The notes beneath the pieces are model-generated. The model saw nothing but the letters and a program-made list of their open reading frames with translations. It did not search any database and was not told the origin of the DNA. Of a stretch of DNA of 64,000 nt, positions 56,601-64,000 are shown piece by piece. The DNA is from Hysterangium stoloniferum (lineage: Eukaryota; Basidiomycota; Agaricomycetes; Hysterangiales; Hysterangiaceae), in assembly GCA_015178975.1 (NCBI GenBank), contig WHVD01000077.1:186001-250000 (forward strand), in the 5' to 3' direction. A program made the translations under genes and the position numbers. The stretch's first letter is position 1; the number at the start of each line of letters is the position of its first letter.

Positions 56601-57052
56601 TTTATGTCAAAGCTCAATTCTTCCAGACTACCCATCCATCAAAAAAGCTTGCTGAAAAATATTTAGGCCCATTTAAAATTATCGCACAAGTAGGTTCAGT
56701 TTCTTGGACTTTACGGCTTCCAGATAGCATGTGCGCGGTACACCCGGTATTTCATGTTTCTATGCCAGAACCTTGTACTGCTAACACTATCCCGGATCGC
56801 ATGCAATCTCCGCCTCCTGTGGTCATTATTGACGGAGAACCCGAGTTTGAAATCTCACAGATTTTAGATTCAAAAATTGACAAGCGTCGACGCACTTGTA
56901 AACTGCTTTACTTGGTCAAGCGGGCGGGTTACGAGGGCACCGATGAAGAAACTTCATGGATTTTGGCCACGGAACTCGGTAATGCCATGTAAATCATTAC
57001 TGACTTTCATACAGCTTACCCACTCAAACCTGGACCATTATCATCTCTCTGA
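53700..57052 (+). pseudogene. Gypsy pol (protease-RT-RNase H-integrase-chromodomain), defective
   Basis: Protease: LIDSGSTHCFLDTKF (about 53752-53800), followed by a stop. RT N-terminus: [20 protein letters not shown] (about 54540-54598). At about 54645 the sequence jumps from DKY to [10 protein letters not shown], deleting the palm with the YxDD site, about 400 bp compared with the copy at 46 kb. RNase H: LIVETDASDYALGAILS (about 55060-55110). Integrase: zinc-binding HDHPLSGH...CKSCTAC (55760-55885) and DDE residues in SMDFIEHL, TSDRGSEF and GNGQTECINQ. The chromodomain (SQILDSKIDKRRRTCKLLYL to TSWILATEL, about 56855-56980) places it with the chromoviruses, which target heterochromatin. Stops occur at 54673, 55627, 56446 and 56992, among others. 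Confidence 0.92.
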
Positions 57053-57244
57053 CCGCACTCTGCAGACCCCGTGTTACATTTGGACTCATTTTCATTATTC
57101 CCTGTCGCCCTATGTCTCTCTTTGCTTTTACAGGTTCTGACATGTCTTGTCAAGTCCTTAAGTGGATTCCCCGCAGACTTTGACTTTGACTTTTATGTTT
57201 TTTTTTCACGCTTTACTTTTATATTCAAAAAATTATTAAGTCTA

Positions 57245-58257
57245 TTATTCTTCATCTACATTGATGGGGCTATCCTTTTTCCCCACCTCTTTCTCCTCCT
57301 CAGCTTTTCCCACTTCATTCATCTCCTCAGGTAGCTCCACAATCTCCGTGGGCACCTCCTCTTTATCTGAACCGGCTTCCTCGAAACTCCCGGCCTCCAG
57401 CTCCTCATACACAAAGCTGGCATACTCCATTAGGAACCTAAAATGGTCCCCACAGAGTGCATGGAGATCATTCACCATGACGATGCTGACCTTGTTGCTC
57501 TTCCGGAGCAACTCGTTTTGGGCCTCAATCCCCTCGGCGATCCGTCCCAAGACTTCCTCCAGACCGGAGTATCATCTGACCTGCCATTCTCCCGTGAACC
57601 GGACCCTGCGGCCTGCTCGTGAACGAGTGAGCACCTCACCTTGAGGTGCACACACTGGTAACACCCCGGGCCCCAGCCGGACTTCCGATTACACTCAGTG
57701 TTCCGGTCATTACAACCGGAACACCGCGGGTGATTCCGCGTCAGTAGGCGGACTGGCGCCGCCTTCCTTGCTTTCTGTTGATACGGTTAGCTCCACGGTA
57801 TACCCACGGACCCGAGACTCACCTTGTTGGGGCTTTCTGGCTCCCCCTCAGACTCAGACTTGACTTCCGCTGCCTTGCACTGAAAATGCCAAGTCAAAAA
57901 AAAACGGCAAGTCGAAATAATGGGACTTACCTTTCCTGCAACAACCGTGGCTCTCTCTGTGGCCACCCAGGCTTTCTCTGCCGCAACCCTGGCCTTCTCC
58001 GCGGCCACCCGCGCAGCCTCCTCCTCATCCCTCTGCTTCTGCCTTGCAGCCTCTTCCTCCGTGGCCACAGCCACCTGGTACTCCCTATTCAGGGCCTCCT
58101 CGACCTCCCAGGCTTCTCGCTCCACCTCTTCTCGCTGTCGACATTGCTCGTCCCGCTGCGCCAGGATTTGGGCAGCGGAGAGTGGTGCCCGGTACTGATT
58201 GCCTGGGGAGGGCCCAGCAGTTGGCATGGGCTTATGCAGTGTGGGCTTTGGTCCCAT
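57245..58257 (-). pseudogene. Antisense accessory gene of gypsy element (copy 3)
   Basis: Minus-strand ATG at 58257 (MGPKPTLHKPMPTAGPSPGN). Exon 1 has a long Glu/Ala/Arg coiled coil (EEAARVAAEKARVAAEKAWV). Two short GT-AG introns flank an acidic 19-codon exon (SESEGEPESPNK). Exon 3 has CSGCNDRNTEC and CYQCVHLKVRC, nine residues apart: the full CX2CX6C-X9-CX2CX6C pattern of fungal Zn2Cys6 clusters. A one-base loss near 57580 shifts the frame before the helical and acidic end (RIAEGIEAQNELLRKSNKVS; ...KDSPINVDEE, stop at 57245). It is convergent with pol; its 3' end lies about 190 bp beyond the pol stop. Possible roles: a DNA-binding regulator, or a silencing or packaging factor of the element. 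Not proven. Confidence 0.8.
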
Positions 58258-58451
58258 GGTGTCGATGATGGGGGTAATAAAGAAGAAGAAATTTCTATTT
58301 TTCAAATTTATATATAGGCTCGTCATGTTTGAACCATACCTTCCAGATCACATGACTCTTTGACACATATGTGTAACTGACATGACTTTTGACACATGCG
58401 TGTAGCCGACAAGAACCTTATCTAGGTCTAGAGCCTCTTTGGGACTTCGGC

Positions 58452-58466
58452 ATAAAGGGAGGGTAC
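58452..58466 (+). promoter_or_regulatory. Polypurine tract before the 3' LTR
   Basis: AAAGGGAGGGTAC directly precedes TGTTAC of the 3' LTR. The same tract, inverted, adjoins the minus-oriented LTR at 50293. It is the expected plus-strand primer site. Confidence 0.8.
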
Positions 58467-59281
58467 TGTTACAACCAGACAATCCCACCAGACTCCAGGT
58501 ACTAACCTGTACGCCATCATGCCCTACACGCACCAATTGTCTGTTTATAGGATTTCCCACCCGGACTCCGTTACGTCAAGACTTGTTACATTCGACCTCA
58601 TTACGACACATATCAGTCACCGGACTTCCCCCAGACTCCATCTCTGTCTATGTCTGTCTTCATCCCACGCATCAGTCACCGGACCCCACTCAGAATCCCG
58701 CCACCACTCTAATCGAGCCCCATTCCTGTTTTAGTCAAATAACCTGTCACGATTTGTACTCCACTCCCGCTCTGTTTCCCGTTATGGGTTATGCTTTGTC
58801 ACGATTTGGACTCCACTCCATTCCGTCCCATTCCTAACACCAATTTGGTGTTTACTATTCCCGTTTTATGTTTTGCTCGCTTCATTTCATTATTACTGGA
58901 TTTGGTATGACATTTACTCCACGGTCTATTTAAACTGGCAGATGTTGTACATACAATCCAGTCAGAAAATTAGCTAAGATTCCCCCCAGTAATCTAATAC
59001 ATTTTCCGCTCTAAAACCCTACTTGATTCACACTGCTCGAACTAGTCAGAGCCCACGGTCTCTGGCATATCAATCTCTCTCACCAGTCTCAACTCATGAC
59101 CCACGACCTCCAACTTACGACTCACGACCCACAACCCCCGCCCAGACTCTCTGGGATTCCCATCCACCTGTCTGAAATTGGACAACATGATCTAGCGAGG
59201 GCGCAGCCTATAAGCTGAAGCCAAGTCCTACTGGATATCCCACGGGTTTCTCCGGAGACCTGCCCTGTACGTATCCTAACA
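58467..59281 (+). repeat. Full 3' LTR of the main gypsy copy
   Basis: 815 bp from TGTTACAACC to GTATCCTAACA; the reference copy for this LTR family in the window. It differs from the left LTR (51600-52272) at a number of positions, for example CTGTACGTATCC against CTGTGTGTGTATCC near the end. The two LTRs are therefore not a freshly inserted identical pair. Confidence 0.9.
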
Positions 59282-59979
59282 AGTACATCCAGAATGAAAT
59301 CTCGCCTCTGCTTGCACTCAAGAGTTCACCACGGACCTCCACGAGCTCCACGAGGAACTCCAGACTGCAATATTGTCCACCCAAGAGCAATACCAACATT
59401 CAGCAGACAAACACCAGATCCCACCACCAAACTTCAAGATTGGCGACAGTGTTTATGTCAAAGCTCAATTCTTCCGGACTACCCGTCCATCAAAGAAGCT
59501 TGCTGAAAAATATTTAGGTCTGTTTGAAATTATCGCACAAGTAGGTTCAGTCTCTTGGACTATACGGCTTCCAGATAGCATGTGCACAGTACACCCGGTA
59601 TTTCATGTTTCTATGTTAGAACCTTGTACTGCTAACACTATCCCGGATCACGTGCAATCTCCACCTCCTCCAGTCATTATTGACGGAGAACCCGAGTTTG
59701 AAATCTCACAGATTTTAGATTCAAAAATTGACAAGCGTCGATGCACTTGTAAACTGCTTTATTTGGTCAAGTGGGCAGGTTACAAGGGCACCGATGAAGA
59801 AACTTCATGGATGTTTGCCACGGAACTCGGTACTGCCACGGAAATCGTTACTGGCTTTCATATAGCTTACCCGCTCAAACCTGGACCATTATCTTCTCTC
59901 TGACCACACTCCACAGACCCTGTGTTACCTTTGGACTCATTTTCATTATTCCCTGTCGCCCTGTGTGTGTATCCTAACA
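59282..59979 (+). pseudogene. Second gypsy pol 3' end fused to an LTR terminus
   Basis: It starts AGTACATCCAGAATG, homologous to 56436 onward in the main copy. It carries the integrase C-terminus and an intact-looking chromodomain frame (59373-59903; LVKWAGYKGTDEETSWMFAT). At about 59960 the 3' flank of pol (CCCTGTCGCC) passes directly into CTGTGTGTGTATCCTAACA, so the antisense gene and most of the LTR are deleted at a short GCCCTGTGT-like homology. It appears to be the target copy into which the main element inserted. Confidence 0.85.
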
Positions 59980-59984
59980 GTGTC

Positions 59985-60376
59985 CCTGAACATGGATGTT
60001 ATTGGGTGACTTGGGTTATTTAATTTGAAATGTGGTGTTCTTACTTGCTTCGATAATAATGGGTGTCGCATTTGAACTATATCAAAAGTGTTATATGTTG
60101 CAAATATTTCTCAAACCAAAACAAACCAAAACAGGCTTCATACATTCTCGCTCATCAGGTCCCATGAGGCTGTCTTTCCTTCATATATTTTCAACAATAC
60201 TGGCTTGCCATCAGTATCTGTCTTCACTTCGCAGAGTTTCACACTTCATTGCATCCTGTGATTCCCAGAATTTCCAGAATGGGTGGCAACTGATAAGGTA
60301 CATATCAGGTCGAAATTGCTTTGATCGATGAAATACTGGATCACCGACCATGTACTATCCTTGAGATGACAGGGCA
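59985..60376. other. Spacer, partly continuing the fragment at 49.1-49.5 kb
   Basis: If the mosaic is removed, GTGTC at 49478 joins CCTGAACATGG here, so the first bases probably continue the decayed gene. Beyond that there is no ORF or repeat that I recognise. Confidence 0.35.
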
Positions 60377-60583
60377 TGTTAGAAGTTATAGTATTGCATG
60401 TCATCAACGCTTGGCTATTTTGTACTTTACAGTAGTTTAGTCATCATAAATAAACTTTGTCCATTTTCGCTATACTGTCAACATCATACAGGTTATGGGT
60501 CCCGCCCCCCCTTGCTTTAAAGAGTCACATTAATACTATCTCATTATCCTATCAATGCCTTACTTGCAAGTATCCCAAAACTC

Positions 60584-61339
60584 TTGGGTGATAACTACCA
60601 TGAATGGAAGTTTTCACTGTCAATGGTTTTACAATGTGCTGGATCATGGAGTGTTGTTAGTGGTGGAGCAAAGGCACCTAAAGATGAGAATAGCAAGGAG
60701 TATTTGGAATGGGAAAAGCATTCAGAGGATGGTTACATGGCAATTGGACTCATAATCGCATCAAGCCAACAATCATATATTCAGGATTGCACTACTGGAC
60801 CAGAGGCATGGCAAGCACTTGCAAAAATCTATCAGGCAAATAATCAGGCCAATCATATTTCATTGAAACACCAGCTCTATATGTACCAGCATGATGTCAA
60901 AAAACCGGTGATGGAATATGTCCATGGTATTTTGACACTTGCTTCGCAGCTTCAAGCGATTGGAGTTGAGTTACATGATGAGGATGTGCCGGATGTCCTC
61001 ATCTATTGTTTGGCTCCAGAATTTAGTGCAGTAGCAACTGCTCTTATGCAGTGCATGGGATCACTTACTATCAAAGAAATTTCTGCGGCACTGGTAGAAG
61101 AAGAAAGCAATCTAAAAGGGCGGAAAGAAAATGAGAATCAGATTGCCATGAAAATGAAAATCGACTCACCAAATGTGCGACAGCAGAAGAATTGCTATAG
61201 GTGCAACAGTGAAGGTCACATTGCACATTTTTGTCCCGCACTGAGGCCGGTTGGTTCATCTTCAAGTGGATTACCTACTGAAAACCCAGAGATCCCCACT
61301 GATAGCACAGGAAAGAGTGCTTATGTTTTGCGTTTTTGA
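60584..61339 (+). pseudogene. Copia-type Gag with CCHC knuckle
   Basis: The frame encodes the UBN2/Retrotran_gag-like pattern: NYHEWKFSLSMVLQCAG, EAWQALAKIYQANNQANHIS and EYVHGILTLASQLQAIGVEL. It ends in a zinc knuckle CYRCNSEGHIAHFC (about 61191-61232). The nearest ATG (60555) lies in another frame, so one base change near the start has broken initiation; otherwise about 250 codons are open to 61339. Gag packages element RNA; without pol the element would depend on enzymes from elsewhere. Confidence 0.85.
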
Positions 61340-61539
61340 AATCGTCATGCGGACTAGGAGTTGTGAGCAGGGCTCCAAGGTCCAGCATTTTTTTTAGTCT
61401 GGGAGGTTGGGGGAATGTGTTCTAGGAGCAAGGGTCACTCCAAGGTTTGATTTAACACCAAAAGTACCAGATGGATTGTGTCTAGTGGGTGCAGTGGGTG
61501 TGTCTTCGATTTTCGGATGGATTGCATCTAGTGGGCGCA

Positions 61540-61680
61540 GGCATATTTTTTGATTTCGGATGGATTTTCGGACAGATTTTCAGACAAGTTTTCGGACGGG
61601 TTTTGCATCAAGTCAGCACAGGTGTACATTCAAATTTTGGACGGGTTTTGGACAGGTTTTGCATCAAGTGGGCGTATTTT
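61540..61680 (+). repeat. Degenerate short repeats in the Copia-like element
   Basis: Words such as GATTTTCGGACAGATTTTCAG and GGACGGGTTTTGCATCAAGT recur two to four times between 61501 and 61675 in imperfect tandem. They lie between gag and the right LTR and are non-coding as far as I can see. Confidence 0.5.
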
Positions 61681-61879
61681 TCTTATATTGAAAAGGGGTT
61701 TATATTCTTGGTGGGTACATATGGATTTCCTACAAGTTCTCAACGACATGCAAAGTGGTGTTAGAAGTCATAGTATTGCATGTCGTCAATGCTCGGCTAT
61801 TTCGTACTTTACAGTAGCTTAGTCATCATAAATAAACTTTGTCCATTTTTGACAGGGTGGGTGTATGCGTTCATTCATA

Positions 61880-62790
61880 TAGTTTCCCGTTTTACCCTGG
61901 GAGATTTGCCTTCCCTCAAGGACTCTGCCGATCATTTTTGTAGTTGGAAAACTAGTGTCCATCCTCCTTCCATGCGAACTTTACATCACAATATGAGTCT
62001 TGTGAACACCAATACATTCAGCGTCCACAACCCCGGGGAGTATCACCGACGAGACTGAGATATGCTAGAGGTCGACTAACTCATACGCCGAAAATACATG
62101 TAGATAAAAAAGGACTTCTGTTATTTCCAATCAACCCTACTCTAGTATACAATTCATAGCAAAATGCTGTCTTTAACCGGGAAGCAATGGGACTATACTG
62201 TGTGAATTGTTGTAGCAATACTTCCGAATGGAACGCCAAATGTCTAAGTAACGAGTCGTCTTGGAGGCACTCAAGGGATCTGCCATTCAACCGTGACCGA
62301 GCCCATTCAAGTAGGTCGACACTTTGATGGGGTGTTCCTATGAAAATTACATCATATGCTGTTGTACCAGGTGATTGGGAATGTGCCTATTATGAGCCGC
62401 ATTTGCATGGATAAGTGCCTAATTGATTTGATCCGATACAATTATCATTCTATGGAGGATATACCGACATTTTTCAATACGATCCCACCAAAGCTGTGAG
62501 CAATAAATATTAGCCGCCGGAACATGTCTCAAAAAATAATAGTAAAATGTTTCGAACCACGAACCTTCGTTCCAGTAGAGAATATTAATGCAGACAATTT
62601 AACCACGAAATCCACCGATATATCATCCAGGGACTGCTATGATCTATTCGGGCCGTGGGTGCGCACAACCGTATGTGAGAATCCTAGCGGAAGGTATCGC
62701 CTCTGGCAAGAGATCGCGAAGTCAAAGGATCTGCAGTGAAGGACGCCTCCCTGTCTCCATAGATGTCATGTATAGCGACTCATCGGGAAA
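61880..62790 (-). pseudogene. SesB-like alpha/beta-hydrolase domain (NLR effector type), decayed
   Basis: On the minus strand from 62790: a TGA replaces the first Trp of the family motif (then LRDLLPEAIPSARILTYG, about 62660-62720). Next is RLIFIAHSFGGIVLKN (about 62475-62525), with the nucleophile elbow HSFGG. After an apparent intron come ALIHANAAHNRHIPNH, DVIFIGTPHQSVDLLEWARS (about 62295-62350), FHSEVLLQQFTQY and PGVVDAECIGVHKTHIVM (about 61990-62045). This order is that of the SesB/DUF676-like lipase domain. The catalytic Ser and the region of the final His are visible. At least two frameshifts and two stops inactivate it. No NACHT or repeat domain follows before the Copia-like element. 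The family often sits at the N-terminus of fungal NLRs. Confidence 0.75.
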
Positions 62791-62798
62791 GCCCTTGC

Positions 62799-63034
62799 TC
62801 CAAAAATGTTTAGGATCCTCAATAGAGGCTTATTTTATATAAACTCCGCTAATCACTCATCGGATCCTTAATCGATTTAAAGTCGGTTAAGGATTCAACA
62901 TGTGATGGTTTAGAATCCAACGAACGTTTGGATCCTCAAAAGATCCCTAATCAATTTTAACTCTTATAAGAATTCAATGGATGACTATTGGAGTTTATAT
63001 AAAATACACTACTAAGGATCCTAAAATTCTTTGG
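62799..63034. mobile_element. Small palindromic MITE-like element
   Basis: CCAAAAATGTTTAGGATCCT... at 62799 has an inverted match ending at about 63034 (AGGATCCTAAAATTCTTTGG), with TTTTATATAAACTCC near 62831 inverted at about 62990. The two arms cover most of the ~236 bp. It lies directly upstream of the decayed hydrolase gene. No target duplication was identified. Confidence 0.6.
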
Positions 63035-63082
63035 AGAGGGGGGGTTATCCCAGGGACTACTGTAAGGAGTTCAGCCATCATC

Positions 63083-63325
63083 TGTTAGAATATAGGGCTG
63101 TGCGAGCATGCACAAGGTGCCACACCGGCAATTTGCCACTATTGTTCTTTTGAGTTTGGCTTAACCCTTTGTTGCCATATATCTATTGTTCTCAAGGCAT
63201 ATATAACTAGTATAGATTTCTTGTACTTACACTATCCATTTGCCTCCTACGAGACACAGAGGGTCAAACAGAAATTATATTCGTCATTGCTTGAGATTCA
63301 CGAGCTTTAAGATCTTATTTTAACA
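63083..63325 (+). repeat. Possible solo LTR of Copia type
   Basis: TGTTAGAATATAGGGCTGTG to TTTTAACA, with a CATATATAAC TATA-like word inside, has the look of a short Copia LTR. Flanking pentamers (TCATC and CGATC) do not match exactly, and there is no second copy in the window, so this is tentative. Confidence 0.35.
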
Positions 63326-64000
63326 CGATCATCTTCTATGAGGTAAGTATCCATTTACTCAATGGTGGGAGCTTTCCCCCCACGTGCAAGCTCTTTCAAT
63401 CCAAAATTGGATGCATCGGGATTCGATGTGATAGGTCAAGAGGGTGAGATGAAGGCTGACAGTAAATTGGGCAGGAAAGTGAGCGTGTTAAACGGTTTAC
63501 AACGGACGTAGTAAACACCGTGAAGGACACGGACATAGATAGGTTTGCATCAAGGCCCGGTATTTGTTTCTTGGTCCCGAGTTTACATCCGGTCCAAAAG
63601 TGGCGGCGCACAGGTCTCGAAGTGTAAATCCGAAGGCCGGGATAGAGTAGAGTAAAAGAGGTGGAAAAAGAGTTCACTGTCATATCTTCCTACTCTGTGA
63701 ATTACATTCTTTCGCATAGAGTGCAATCTAATATGTCTAAAGGTTCTTGTGACAATCGCCGATTAGTGCTCGCCTCGCTCGACATTGTCACAATCAAATA
63801 CCGGGACCCACTCGGGAATTTTAGAATCAAGTAACTACTTTAGATAAGAGTTGAAAATGGATAAAATCATGATATCTTTATAAATTTGATTATTCCACGA
63901 GCTTTTTCAAGGGGAAGGCGATTCCCACTAAAACCCATCGGGTGGAAAGATTCCATTTTAAGTCACGAAAGAAACAAGATAGTCCTAAGTTATTTTGAGA
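63326..64000. other. Terminal stretch, no confident gene
   Basis: A 95-codon minus-strand open frame (63396-63683) has no recognisable domain. A small inverted repeat with 10-bp perfect arms (63747-63756, TTGTGACAAT; 63784-63793) lies near the end. The window ends without an identifiable gene. Confidence 0.35.

Larger units (their letters stand above)
49483..59979. mobile_element. Mosaic of Ty3/gypsy (chromovirus) copies bounded by GTGTC
   Basis: The block starts TGTTAGGATACACACACAGG (49483, the LTR 3' end in minus orientation) and ends TGTGTGTGTATCCTAACA (59979, the LTR 3' end in plus orientation), with GTGTC on both sides (49478-49482, 59980-59984). Inside are: a minus-oriented 3' segment (49483-51599); a plus-oriented nearly full element (51600-59281) with 5'-truncated left LTR, gag, pol, antisense gene and 3' LTR; and the pol 3' end of a further copy fused to the last ~20 bp of an LTR (59282-59979). 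Opposite outer LTR orientation with one target duplication needs a rearrangement or a joined-cDNA insertion. Confidence 0.85.
60377..61854 (+). mobile_element. Gag-only Copia-like element with ~100-bp LTRs
   Basis: Direct repeats TGTTAGAAGTTATAGTATTG... at 60377-60483 (107 bp) and 61759-61854 (96 bp) enclose a gag reading frame and no pol. Eight bases after the left repeat, GGTTATGGGTCCCG resembles the primer site used by copia-type elements that prime from an internal fragment of initiator tRNA-Met. The right repeat is shorter at its end. Flanks share GACAGGG (left 60367, right about 61850), but a clean 5-bp duplication is not evident. Confidence 0.7.

Noticed and set aside
57778..58317. Plus-strand 179-codon ORF over the antisense gene
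   Set aside because: Shadow of the coiled-coil exon; runs through its introns without regard to splice sites.
57787..58326. Using the upstream start MTSLYIN for antisense gene copy 3
   Set aside because: The frame opens before the ATG at 58257, but the other copies conserve MGPKP as the start, and the upstream stretch is non-coding next to the LTR.

Overview
The window looks like a transposon-rich chromosome segment from a basidiomycete, most likely an agaricomycete. The evidence is: spliceosomal introns of about 50-70 bp with CTAAC/CTGAC-type branch sites, a C2-NACHT-WD40 receptor of the fungal NLR type, and chromodomain Ty3/gypsy elements. I cannot name the species. There are no operons, CRISPR arrays or bacterial features.

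Layout. 1-3968: an inverted-repeat (foldback) element, then decayed gene fragments of unknown family. 4574-10358: an apparently intact six-exon gene for a ~1821-residue low-complexity protein with an F-box-like segment. 10.4-28.3 kb: a repeat island holding two dead Tc1-like transposons with TA target duplications, solo LTRs, a tRNA-like gene, a non-autonomous LTR element with 5-bp duplication TTAAG, and a MITE (short non-autonomous DNA transposon) carrying a nested palindromic element. 28322-33979 (minus): an apparently intact eleven-exon C2-NACHT-WD40 receptor with 16 WD repeats. 34.7-36.4 kb: a scrambled pseudogene copy of the F-box-like gene. 36551-37675: a second miniature LTR element. 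37918-38580: a small PD-(D/E)XK-like protein. 39.5-42.3 kb: a decayed DIRS/Ngaro-like retroelement. 42.7-47 kb: a truncated minus-strand gypsy element ending at a second MITE copy. 49483-59979: a mosaic of gypsy copies bounded by GTGTC on both sides although its end LTRs face opposite ways. 60377-61854: a gag-only Copia-like element. 61.9-62.8 kb (minus): the ruin of an alpha/beta-hydrolase (SesB-like) domain of the kind found at the N-terminus of other fungal NLRs. The last kilobase holds a small MITE and possibly a solo LTR.

How the parts relate. Only three genes look functional: the F-box-like gene, the NLR and the small nuclease-like gene. The most unusual feature is that three separate gypsy copies (43.6, 50.5 and 57.2 kb) each carry, between pol and the 3' LTR and on the strand opposite to gag-pol, an intron-containing gene for a coiled-coil protein with a CX2CX6C...CX2CX6C (Zn2Cys6-like) motif and an acidic tail. 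Most repeats are inactivated by C-to-T type changes that turn TGG and CGA codons into stops, together with frameshifts and microhomology deletions.
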